A DNA stretch of 64,000 nt from Rhodoferax sp. (GTDB lineage: Bacteria > Pseudomonadota > Gammaproteobacteria > Burkholderiales > Burkholderiaceae_C). The translations under genes and the position numbers were made by a program. Positions 57,043-64,000 of this stretch are shown piece after piece. Location: positions 1-64,000 of the forward strand of contig JARLJH010000056.1 of NCBI GenBank assembly GCA_031291305.1, in the 5' to 3' direction. Numbering within the stretch: position 1 is the first letter of the stretch; each line of letters starts with the position of its first letter. Under the pieces are notes generated by a model. It ran no database searches and was not told where the DNA came from. It saw only the letters and a list, made by a program, of their open reading frames with translations.

Positions 57043-58767
57043 ATGACCCACACCACGCCAAACGCCATGCCGCCCACCGCTTCAAATGCCAGCCCAATGG
57101 TGCCGCAGGGCTTACCCCCTCTCCCTCTGGGAGAGGGCGGGGGTGAGGGCTGCCCGCAGCAAAGTAGCCAAAACATCCACCCTCACCCTAACCCTCTCCC
57201 AGAGGGAGAGGGAATAAGTCCAGTGGCACACCTGCCAGCAACACATAAGTTACTATCAATATCAGAGCTACTTGCACAGGTAACACAAGGGCTAGAAGCC
57301 AAAAACACATTTATTTCCTTGTTTGGACGGCACGCCATTGCAGGCGAAGAAGCGGGGGTGATCGTCACCGCCGTGCTGCTCACGCCCACGGGTTTCCAGG
57401 TGCTGCGCGCCCATGTACCCAAGGGTCAAAGCTACCCCAGCCTGACCGCCCGCTTTCCCGCAGCGCAAATCTTTGAACGCGAGTTGTGGGAGCAAACCGG
57501 CCTGCTGCCCGAAGGCCACCCGTGGCTCAAACCGGTGCGTTTTGAAGGCGCGCGCCAGCAGCACATGGACGACTACCCCTTCTTCAAAGTGCGCGGGGCC
57601 GAGGTGCACGAGGTGGGCGTCGGCCCGATCCACGCCGGGGTGATTGAGCCGGGGCACTTTCGCTTCATGTGCCATGGTGAGCAGGTGCACCACCTGGAAA
57701 TCCAGCTCGGCTACCAGCACCGGGCTGTGGAAGCGCTGCTGCTGCACAAGCCGCCACAGCGCCTGAGCCCGCTGGTGGAATCCATCGTCGGCGACTCGGT
57801 CGTGGCCTACAGCTGGGCTTTCAACGCTGCGCTGGAATCTTTGGCAAATCGGCCTGTAGCCCAGGCAACACAAGGGCTACGTGCTATTGGTTTGGAACTA
57901 GAGCGGGTTGCCATGCACCTGGCCACGCTGACCGGCCTGGCCACCGACATTGCCTACCTGCAGCCTGCGGGCACGCTGCAGCGCCTGCGCACCGCCATCA
58001 TCAACGCCAGCCAGCGCGTTTGCGGCAACCGCTTTGGCAAAGGCTGGATTCGCCCCGGCGCGGCGGCGCCCATTGGCGAGGCTTTGCGGGCCGATTTGCT
58101 CAAGACCCTGCGCGCCTTCCAGACCGATTTTCTGCAAGTCAACGCGCTGCTGAGCAGCAGCCGCAGCACGCAAGCGCGTTTCAAAGGCGTGGGCACGGTG
58201 TCCACCCTGGCCGCGCAAGACATGGGTTTGACCGGCGTGGTGGCGCGTGCCAGTGGTGTGGCGCTGGATGTGCGCCGCGCCCTGCCCGATGGCCTGTATG
58301 CTGCTCACCCGCCCGAGCTGATCACGCAAGCCACGGGCGACTGCTGGGCGCGCGCGCGCCAGCGCATGCTGGAGGCTGAGGCCAGCACCCAGTGGCTGAT
58401 CGACCGGCTGGCGGATCCGGCGTTGAATCTGACCGACACGCCTGCGCCGTTTGCCAAAGCCGTACCCTCCAACACCGGCGCTACCAACGTGCGCCGTGAA
58501 GGTGTGGCTCCTACAGTGGCAACCGGGTCTGCAGCGTGGGCTTTGCAAGCGAGTAGCTTGTGTGTCTCGCTGATCGAAGGCGTGCGCGGCCCGGTGATGG
58601 TGGCGCTGGAGACCGATGCCAGCGGCCAGCTCCTCCACGCCAAGGTGCAAGACCCGAGTCTGGCCAACTGGTTCGGCCTGGCCTTGGCGCTGCGCGACCA
58701 GCAAATCTCGGACTTTCCGATTTGCAACAAGAGTTTTGACCTCTCGTACTGCGGCAACGATTTATAA
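57043..58767 (+). CDS. HyfG/HycE-like large subunit without NiFe ligands
   Basis: A 574-residue NuoC-NuoD-type fusion like HyfG/HycE. After a repeat-derived N-terminus (residues 23-92), a NuoC-like domain and a NuoD-like domain (from about residue 205: HHLEIQLGYQHRAVE) follow. NiFe large subunits carry C-x2-C at the L1 and L2 positions. Here L1 reads ESIVGDSVVAY (about 246-256) and L2 is FPICNKSFDLSYCGNDL, so no nickel site and no protease-processed tail. This matches Ehr-type complexes, not a hydrogenase. ATG 57043 is 1 base after hyfF ends. Confidence 0.85.
   Translation: MTHTTPNAMPPTASNASPMVPQGLPPLPLGEGGGEGCPQQSSQNIHPHPNPLPEGEGISPVAHLPATHKLLSISELLAQVTQGLEAKNTFISLFGRHAIAGEEAGVIVTAVLLTPTGFQVLRAHVPKGQSYPSLTARFPAAQIFERELWEQTGLLPEGHPWLKPVRFEGARQQHMDDYPFFKVRGAEVHEVGVGPIHAGVIEPGHFRFMCHGEQVHHLEIQLGYQHRAVEALLLHKPPQRLSPLVESIVGDSVVAYSWAFNAALESLANRPVAQATQGLRAIGLELERVAMHLATLTGLATDIAYLQPAGTLQRLRTAIINASQRVCGNRFGKGWIRPGAAAPIGEALRADLLKTLRAFQTDFLQVNALLSSSRSTQARFKGVGTVSTLAAQDMGLTGVVARASGVALDVRRALPDGLYAAHPPELITQATGDCWARARQRMLEAEASTQWLIDRLADPALNLTDTPAPFAKAVPSNTGATNVRREGVAPTVATGSAAWALQASSLCVSLIEGVRGPVMVALETDASGQLLHAKVQDPSLANWFGLALALRDQQISDFPICNKSFDLSYCGNDL
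57113..57212. repeat. GAGAGGG-type inverted repeat inside the large-subunit gene
   Basis: Two inverted halves (CCCTCTCCCTCTGGGAGAGG, GGCGGGGGTGAGGG and CCCTCACCCTAACC, CTCTCCCAGAGGGAGAGGG) separated by 26 bases. This is the widespread intergenic element whose translation reads PLPLGEG and PNPLPEGEG. It normally lies between genes; here it is inside the gene, in frame. Confidence 0.8.
57247..57312 (-). repeat. Dispersed element in the large-subunit N-terminus
   Basis: On the minus strand it reads GGCTTCTAGCCCTTGTG, TTACCTGTGCAAGTAGCTCT, then GATATTGATAG. It follows the GAGAGGG element directly and is in frame. Confidence 0.6.
57850..57890 (+). repeat. Second dispersed element in the large-subunit gene
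   Basis: Reads CGGCCTGTAGCCCAGG, spacer, AAGGGCTACGTGCTATTG. It encodes RPVAQATQGLRAI, just before the conserved LELERVAMH segment. Confidence 0.6.
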
Positions 58768-58774
58768 GCTCACC

Positions 58775-59539
58775 ATGTTTCAATCCCTCGCCGTCCGCAA
58801 AGCCCAAGGCAGCCAATTCATCCCCGACCTGCGCGCCGCCCAGCCCGGTGGCTTTCGCGGCAAACCTGTCATTGCCGATCTGGCTTGTGCCCCCAACTGC
58901 CACGTGTGCCAGGAGGTGTGCCCGACAAGCGCTATCGACTTGAAAGCAAGTTCCGCCGATCCCGTCGCCATTGATCTGGGACGCTGCGTGATGTGCGGCG
59001 ACTGCGCGCCGGTGTGCCCGAGCCAGAAATTGAGCTTCAACAACGACGTGAAGCTGTCGGCCACCACGCGCAGCGGACTGGTGGTGACCGCCGCCCGGCC
59101 CAACATCGACCCGATCAAGATATCTGCCGAATTGCACAAACGCTTTGGCAGCTCGCTCAAACTGCGCTCGGTGTCGGCGGGCGGCTGCAACGGCTGCGAG
59201 ATGGAGGTCAATGCCCTAAGCAACGTCAACTTCGACCTGGGCCGCTATGGCATCGACATGGTCGCCAGCCCGCGCCACGCCGACGGCATCGTGCTCACCG
59301 GCCCGATCACCCGCAACATGGCGAAAGCGCTGCAAATCTGCTGGGACGCGATTCCTGAACCCAAGCTGCTCATCGCCGTGGGCGCCTGTGCGATTTCAGG
59401 CGGGGTGTTTGCCGACAGTGATGCCTTAGGCCGCGAGTTTCTGGACAAATACCCGCCCAGCCTCTATGTGCCCGGCTGCCCGGTGCACCCGCTGACCTTC
59501 ATCAGCGGGGTGATGGATGTGCTGGGTATGACGACGTAG
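58775..59539 (+). CDS. HyfI/NuoB-type small subunit fused to ferredoxin
   Basis: A 254-residue iron-sulfur protein. The N-terminal part (about 30-95) is a two-cluster ferredoxin with cysteines 38/42/45/49 and 71/74/77/81. The C-terminal NuoB-like part binds the N2-type cluster through C138-N-G-C141, C205 (GACAISGG) and C235 (PGCPVHP). HyfH- and HyfI-type functions are thus in one chain. The first motif has C-x3-C-x2-C-x3-C spacing instead of the usual C-x2-C-x2-C-x3-C. It should carry electrons to the large subunit. ATG 58775 is 8 bases after the stop of the previous gene. Confidence 0.9.
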   Translation: MFQSLAVRKAQGSQFIPDLRAAQPGGFRGKPVIADLACAPNCHVCQEVCPTSAIDLKASSADPVAIDLGRCVMCGDCAPVCPSQKLSFNNDVKLSATTRSGLVVTAARPNIDPIKISAELHKRFGSSLKLRSVSAGGCNGCEMEVNALSNVNFDLGRYGIDMVASPRHADGIVLTGPITRNMAKALQICWDAIPEPKLLIAVGACAISGGVFADSDALGREFLDKYPPSLYVPGCPVHPLTFISGVMDVLGMTT

Positions 59540-59605
59540 GTTTAACGACGTCAAGGAAATCACGACTAGGGAAGTTTGGACCTTGGGCTACGCCAGATAG
59601 GCGAA

Positions 59606-60436
59606 TCAAGCGCCCAGCCATTCCAGCAGTTTGCGCAATCGCACTTCTTCAGTGACCACAAAGCCGTTGATGCCTATGCGCTGAAGAATCTGCTTTCCCG
59701 GACCCGTGCTGCCCAGATCGGTCAATGCGCCCCGCAATTTGTCAACCTGCTCGACGCTCAGATTGCGCGAAGCCACCAGCGGCATATACGGCTGTGGGCG
59801 AGATGTGTGCAGAACCCGATTGCCGCTCTTAAGCCACTGTTTGTAAGCGCCTGAGTAAGAGGCAATGCCTCCTACATCGGAAATTCTGGTCTCAACGGCA
59901 AAAGGAATCGCCCCCTGCTCCCGAACATAGAAGACTCTTTCGCCCTCAATCAGGATGCCTTTGTCGCGCAGTTCAGCCCGACAAAAATGCGTCATGTACG
60001 CCGACTCTTCCGGGAAGACGAAATTTTTTCCCTTCAGATCTTCAACCTTCTTGATGGGCGAGTCTTTATGCACGATCAGCACGCACTGCCCATCCGGGCT
60101 CGCCGACGCGACAAACCTGTATTGGTGGTCACGCATGCCGCGCGCCGGGTAATCCGAGGGACGGGCCAGAACGAGATCAAACTGGTTTTCCTTCATGCCA
60201 TTGGCCAGTCGATCAAACTCCCGCACAAAAACCACTTTGACCTCGGCATTGATCGCTGAACCCAAGACGTCGGCCAATGGTTGGTACTTGGCATAGGCAG
60301 CCTCAGCGTTGATGCCACCCGAGGTACCTTCACTGACAGCCAGGGTCAGCTGCTGTTTTTTCACGACTTCTGCCGCATTCACACCCAGTGCGAACAGGGC
60401 AACCAGCATCAACCCCAAGGTATATCTTTTGAACAT
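59606..60436 (-). CDS. PhnD-like periplasmic binding protein
   Basis: A 276-residue exported protein (signal peptide about 1-21, VNAA) of the PhnD/phosphate-phosphonate binding fold: TLAVSEGTSG, ARPSDYPARG, KGKNFVFPEESAYMTHF. No ABC ATPase or permease gene is nearby, so it may be an orphan sensor or binding protein. It is convergent with the Ehr operon, 66 bp apart. Ligand unknown. Confidence 0.82.
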   Translation of the reverse strand: MFKRYTLGLMLVALFALGVNAAEVVKKQQLTLAVSEGTSGGINAEAAYAKYQPLADVLGSAINAEVKVVFVREFDRLANGMKENQFDLVLARPSDYPARGMRDHQYRFVASASPDGQCVLIVHKDSPIKKVEDLKGKNFVFPEESAYMTHFCRAELRDKGILIEGERVFYVREQGAIPFAVETRISDVGGIASYSGAYKQWLKSGNRVLHTSRPQPYMPLVASRNLSVEQVDKLRGALTDLGSTGPGKQILQRIGINGFVVTEEVRLRKLLEWLGA

Positions 60437-60496
60437 TTAAAAATCTCCCGCAAAAAAATTTGGCGGAGTATCGCATTGGGTTTGACCGATCCGCAG

Positions 60497-60516
60497 TCAC
60501 CTCGGGAGCGAGGTGA
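60497..60516. other. Perfect 8-bp hairpin in the PhnD leader region
   Basis: TCACCTCG, GGAG loop, CGAGGTGA. It lies in the 252-bp gap between the PhnD-type gene start and the GST end. No T run follows, so it is not a standard terminator. It could help end the GST transcript or regulate the PhnD-type gene. Confidence 0.3.
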
Positions 60517-60688
60517 TGAACTTGCTGGGGATGACGAGGTAGCTTCGGCCGGCTATCTCAAAGGCATCCCTCTGGAGAACTCCCTGTCACGCCGCGCTGG
60601 CTCTGACAAATGCATCGACCAGCGGAGCCGCTTGACCTTTCAAAGCAGGCCGATACAGACTTTGCGTGGAAACGTCATCGCTGTCACC

Positions 60689-61303
60689 TCAAACAATGGG
60701 AGTTGATAGAAATACAGGTAGCTCTTCGGCCCATGCGGAAAACTGTCTCAGCTTTGGGAAATCCTCGCACCTGACGATCTCCGGTAACATCAGTTGGGTG
60801 AATCGCCAGGCCACGGCAACGCTGACCCCGGACAAGCCGATGCTGCTCTCATCACCATTCTCCGCAGTTGCCATTCCATCGTGTTCAAGCGCGGTGTAGG
60901 CATCCAGCAATTGGCCGCGAAAACGCGCCATCAAAGGTTCATGCTGCTTTTCAATCGGCCGCAGATTGCGTTCGTAGACGATTTGCACCGTCTTTTCACA
61001 GGCCGCCAGCGCCAAACCGATGTGCCGCAGCGCCGTGACCCGTTCAGGGGTGGTGTCGGGCAACAAAGACCGCTTGGCCCCCAGACAATGCTGGGCATAG
61101 TCGAGGATCAAGCTGGAATCCATCAAAACCTGCCCGTCATCCAGGATCAAGGTGGGGGCTTTCACCACCGGATTGAGAGCCCGAAATGCATCGAACGTGC
61201 TGAAGACGGACAAGGGCAGGTGCTCAAAAGGAATGCCCAGCAGCTTGAGCGCAATCGCCGTGCGTCGCACGTAGGGGGAGTCCAACATACCGATCAGTTT
61301 CAT
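60689..61303 (-). CDS. Glutathione S-transferase family protein
   Basis: A 204-residue GST with thioredoxin-like N-terminal domain (MLDSPYVRRTAIAL carries the catalytic Ser/Tyr region; ILDDGQVLMDSSLILDYA is the glutathione-binding part) and an all-helical C-terminal domain. It should conjugate or reduce electrophiles with glutathione. It is transcribed divergently from a LysR regulator, which probably controls it. Confidence 0.88.
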   Translation of the reverse strand: MKLIGMLDSPYVRRTAIALKLLGIPFEHLPLSVFSTFDAFRALNPVVKAPTLILDDGQVLMDSSLILDYAQHCLGAKRSLLPDTTPERVTALRHIGLALAACEKTVQIVYERNLRPIEKQHEPLMARFRGQLLDAYTALEHDGMATAENGDESSIGLSGVSVAVAWRFTQLMLPEIVRCEDFPKLRQFSAWAEELPVFLSTPIV

Positions 61304-61352
61304 CGCAGTTCCTGTTAAATAATCTAATTCATCGTGTGTCGATACAGAATGT

Positions 61353-61371
61353 GGGAAAGATCCGATTTCCC
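61353..61371. promoter_or_regulatory. Candidate LysR operator
   Basis: GGGAAA-N7-TTTCCC is a perfect dyad of 6-bp arms in the 155-bp region shared by the GST and LysR genes. LysR sites are dyads of this kind of spacing. The assignment is by position only. Confidence 0.4.
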
Positions 61372-61458
61372 ATCATTCGCTCTTGCATTTGAATTCTAGG
61401 TAACGCTTGCGTCATCGAAAAGCAATGATTCATAACGCTAAATGTTAGGAAAATTGAC

Positions 61459-62376
61459 ATGAGATCCATACCGCCGCTGACCGCGCTCAAGTGCTTCGAG
61501 GCCGCCGCGCGCTTGAGCAGCGTCACTTTGGCGGCCCAGGAGCTGCATGTCACGCACTCCGCCGTGAGCCAGCAGATTCGTTTGCTCGAAGAGACGCTCA
61601 ACGTGACGCTGTTTCAGCGTGAACCCCGAGGGCTGAAGCTGACCGAGGCGGGGCGCTTGTATGCACTGGATGTGCGCATGGCGCTGCTTGACATCGCCAA
61701 AGCCACCCAGTTGGCCCGGGCCAGACCCCAGGAAGGTGAACTCGTCGTCGGCACCCTGCCCTCTTTTGCGCTGCACTGGCTGGTGCCACGCTTGCCCGGT
61801 TTTCGCGCCACCCATCCGCAAGACCGGATCCGCCTGCACACCTCGCTGGAGGTGCAGGATCTGCGCAGCGGTCTGGTCGACGTGAGCATTCGCATGGGGC
61901 CAGGGCACTGGCCCGACCTGATGACAAAGAAACTGTTTGAAGATCGGCTGCTGGTCGTTGCCTCACCCCGTTTTCAGGGTGGCACATTGCCAACCACCGC
62001 AGCGGAAGTGGCCCAAGTGCCACTGGTTTGCGCCTCCACCGCCTCTTGGGACGACTGGTTCGAGGCCGCAGGCGTATCCCAGCGCCCGGATACCCTGCCA
62101 TTCTTGACGGCCAATGACTCCAACATCGTGCTTGGCGCTGTGGCGCTGGGCCAAGGCATTGCACTTGAACGGCACAGCTTGGTTGCAGGCGCGCTTGACC
62201 GTGGCGAGCTGGTGCAGATCACCAACATCACCATCCCCTATCCGTATCCCTACTGGGTGGTATGGCCCCCGCGCGATGAAGTTGCCAGCAAACAAGCCCG
62301 GTTTGTGGCGTGGCTTGAAGCTGAAGTGAGCCGGTATCTTTCAGGCCTGCAATCAGGGACGGCCCCGCATGATTGA
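61459..62376 (+). CDS. LysR-family regulator (GcvA-like)
   Basis: A 305-residue regulator with a winged helix-turn-helix (ALKCFEAAARLSSVTLAAQELHVTHSAVSQQIRLLEETLNV, given in parts) and a substrate-binding domain from about residue 90 (GELVVGTLPSFA). The N-terminal MRSIPPLTALKCFEAAAR is typical of GcvA-like members. It is divergent from the GST gene and likely binds between them. The 3' end runs directly into a fragment of the Ehr small-subunit gene. Confidence 0.9.
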   Translation: MRSIPPLTALKCFEAAARLSSVTLAAQELHVTHSAVSQQIRLLEETLNVTLFQREPRGLKLTEAGRLYALDVRMALLDIAKATQLARARPQEGELVVGTLPSFALHWLVPRLPGFRATHPQDRIRLHTSLEVQDLRSGLVDVSIRMGPGHWPDLMTKKLFEDRLLVVASPRFQGGTLPTTAAEVAQVPLVCASTASWDDWFEAAGVSQRPDTLPFLTANDSNIVLGAVALGQGIALERHSLVAGALDRGELVQITNITIPYPYPYWVVWPPRDEVASKQARFVAWLEAEVSRYLSGLQSGTAPHD

Positions 62377-62377
62377 T

Positions 62378-62505
62378 CTTTGCGTATTCCTCGCCATCTG
62401 AAAAGCCCACGGTACGCCCATCATCCCCGACCTGCACCCCGCCCATCCCGATGGTTTGGGCGGCAAACCGGTCATGGCCGATCTGATGCGGTCTAACCTG
62501 ACCTT
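62378..62505 (+). pseudogene. Decayed copy of the Ehr small-subunit 5' end
   Basis: About 110 bases align without gaps to the first 40 codons of the gene at 58775: both share AAAGCCCA, ATCATCCCCGACCTGC/ATTCATCCCCGACCTGC, GGCGGCAAACC/GCGGCAAACC and GTCATGGCCGATCTG/GTCATTGCCGATCTG. The frame reads KAHGTPIIPDLHPAHPDG against KAQGSQFIPDLRAAQPGG. It has an in-frame TGA before that, no start, and ends before any cysteine codon. Confidence 0.75.
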
Positions 62506-62574
62506 CCGGATTAAGTCTGCTCTAAGGGGTATACAAGAAAATTCCGCGCATTTGGAAATCTCTGGAGTGGCCCC

Positions 62575-63177
62575 TTGAACCTGATTGAATCCTACAACCG
62601 CAGTCTCTTCTTGATGATCAATGGAGACAACAGCGCCCCCAGATGGCTTGTCGACTTGGCGACTCTGGTGGGTGATGGTGTCATTTATCTGATTCCGCTC
62701 TTGCTGATCGGGCTGTGGCTGTGGGGGAACACTAGGCAGCGCAAGCTCGCCGTCAAAGCGTTTGCTGTGGCGATGCTGGGTGTCGGGCTGAATCAACTGA
62801 TCGGTGTCATGTGGCAGCACCCACGACCATTCATGCTAGGCCTTGGGCATACGTGGATCGTTCATGCTGCGGACTCATCGTTCCCAAGCGATCACGTGAC
62901 GGTACTTACAGCGATAGGGTTAAGCCTGCTTCTTGATGGCGCAACCGCCGTGGCGTGCCTGACGCTCACCATGGCGCTTGCGGTAGCCTGGGCCCGCGTG
63001 TTCCTGGGTGTGCATTTTCCGCTCGACATGCTGGGCGCAGTGGTCGTTGCTGGCGTCTCGCTGGGCAGCGTGGCCCCCATCTGGCAGCGTTTCGGGAGCC
63101 AAGCGACGGGCTTGGCAGAACAACTCTACCGAAGGCTGCTTGCTTGGCCGATTTCTGCCGGATGGGTTAAATCTTGA
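62575..63177 (+). CDS. PAP2-family phosphatase (undecaprenyl-PP phosphatase like)
   Basis: A 200-residue inner-membrane protein with about five helices and the three PAP2 motifs: WQHPRPF, SFPSDH, and RVFLGVHFPLDML. It probably removes phosphate from undecaprenyl pyrophosphate (BcrC-like) or another lipid phosphate at the periplasmic face. The start is TTG 62575, with a GGAG 12 bases upstream. Confidence 0.85.
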   Translation: MNLIESYNRSLFLMINGDNSAPRWLVDLATLVGDGVIYLIPLLLIGLWLWGNTRQRKLAVKAFAVAMLGVGLNQLIGVMWQHPRPFMLGLGHTWIVHAADSSFPSDHVTVLTAIGLSLLLDGATAVACLTLTMALAVAWARVFLGVHFPLDMLGAVVVAGVSLGSVAPIWQRFGSQATGLAEQLYRRLLAWPISAGWVKS

Positions 63178-63392
63178 TGTGCCGTGCCCTTGTGTGCCGG
63201 GTTTTCCACGTCCTGCGGACGCCCCTCAGCGCCCACCATCCAAAGAATCAGGCCTGCAAGAACGGTTTGTAATCAACTGTAAGTTGGGTAAAAACCAAGC
63301 GACTGCTCGCGAATGCGCGCCATCGCACACAAATGCGTCACAACGCGCCGCGATAATCGAAAGCTGTATTTTTCCAGCTTTATGGTACCTTT

Positions 63393-63962
63393 ATGAATCA
63401 ACAATCCACCCCTCGTTACGATGCCATCAGCCGGGCTTTCCACTGGCTCACCGCCATCGCTGTCGTCATCGCCTTCACCATCGGGCCAGAACACTTTGGC
63501 CGACTCATGCGCGACGGTGTCGACCCCGCCACCATGAGCGATGTTGTCTGGCACGAATCCTTGGGCGTCCTGGTTTTTGTGCTGACCCTGCTGCGCTTAC
63601 TCTGGGTGGCTGCGCGTCCTGCCGCACCGCAGATTCCCATGGCACCCAAAATGCAACTGATGGCAAAACTGGCTCACCTAGCGCTGTGGGCGCTGATGCT
63701 GGCTTTGCCAATCTCTGCACTGCTGGCTTTGGGCTCCGAGGGCCATCCACTGACGCTGCTGGGTGGTGTGCGCGTTGACCAGATGCCTCTGATTGCCAAC
63801 TCCGCGCTTGCCAAACTGGCCGACTGGGGTGACGTGCATGGATTTTTGGGCGATGCCATTCTGTGGCTGGCTGGTTTGCACGCTGCTGCGGCTATCTATC
63901 ACCATGTGATGCTCAAAGACGGCGTTTTGCTGACCATGCTGCCTCCCAGGAAGACTCGTTAA
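63393..63962 (+). CDS. Cytochrome b561
   Basis: A 189-residue di-heme membrane protein of the prokaryotic b561 family with four helices. Heme histidines are in ISRAFHWLTA, VVWHESLGV and the later DVHGFLGD and GLHAAAAIYHHV. It passes electrons from quinol to an acceptor, in this family often superoxide or a YceI-like partner. No partner gene is seen before the window ends. Confidence 0.9.
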   Translation: MNQQSTPRYDAISRAFHWLTAIAVVIAFTIGPEHFGRLMRDGVDPATMSDVVWHESLGVLVFVLTLLRLLWVAARPAAPQIPMAPKMQLMAKLAHLALWALMLALPISALLALGSEGHPLTLLGGVRVDQMPLIANSALAKLADWGDVHGFLGDAILWLAGLHAAAAIYHHVMLKDGVLLTMLPPRKTR

Positions 63963-64000
63963 GCGATGCTCAGGAATGACCCGTCGTCTCAGGGCCGCTG

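Noticed and set aside
52005-59539. Annotation as an active [NiFe] hydrogenase-4 or formate hydrogenlyase
   Set aside because: The large subunit lacks both nickel-ligand motifs, and no hyp maturation or formate dehydrogenase genes are present.

Overview
The window is a GC-rich chromosomal stretch of a betaproteobacterium, most likely a Comamonadaceae member close to Rhodoferax/Polaromonas. This rests on gene content, the rpfE-type gene next to recJ, and a small dispersed repeat that I recall from such genomes; I could not run a search. Most of the window is ordinary core genome with tight operons that often overlap by 4 bp (ATGA or GTGA).

Layout. 0.1-8.3 kb: two small exported proteins, a GGDEF/EAL sensor, a DEDDy exonuclease with a CoA-binding protein, TatD, a hemerythrin-fold protein lacking two iron ligands, and lolD/lolC. 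8.4-15.7 kb: rpfE-type gene, recJ, a PHP phosphoesterase, an EamA transporter, YciO, an M50 protease, trpS, tRNA-Ser(CGA) and a strong terminator. 15.7-20 kb: a PepSY / response regulator / histidine kinase operon, a glycine-zipper envelope protein and a PBP7-type peptidase. 20.2-23.7 kb: thiBPQ under a TPP riboswitch. 23.7-31.3 kb: pta, two 120-bp palindromic elements, a NadR-like kinase, serS, ispH, slpA, radC and an Smr protein.

31.4-36.1 kb is an electron-transfer block. It holds an outer-membrane monoheme cytochrome-porin of Cyc2-like architecture, a diheme c-type cytochrome lipoprotein, a hybrid histidine kinase and a group II truncated globin. A vestige of a type III DNA methyltransferase gene lies between the kinase and the globin. 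36.1-49.6 kb: a large FtsX-type permease, a GGDEF sensor, the Mrp/ApbC Fe-S carrier, an uncharacterised two-gene operon near a consensus FNR box, a patatin, metG, an MFS permease, and a GDT1/UPF0016 cation exporter behind a yybP-ykoY manganese riboswitch. 49.7-51.1 kb: a thioredoxin-fold protein and an AbiV-type HEPN protein, a possible small defence insert.

52.0-59.5 kb is the most interesting locus: a six-gene operon resembling hydrogenase-4 / complex I (HyfB, C, E, F, G and I types). The large subunit lacks every nickel-binding cysteine motif, and the small subunit carries a fused two-cluster ferredoxin domain. This fits the poorly understood energy-converting-hydrogenase-related (Ehr) complexes: an ion-pumping membrane redox machine without a NiFe site and with unknown substrate. 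Its large-subunit gene has repeat DNA inserted in frame, and a decayed copy of the start of its last gene lies 3 kb downstream. The window closes with a PhnD-type binding protein, a GST divergent from a LysR regulator, a PAP2 phosphatase and cytochrome b561.

Across the window there are about 16 copies of a 40-60 bp semi-palindromic element, many lying inside or at the edges of genes.
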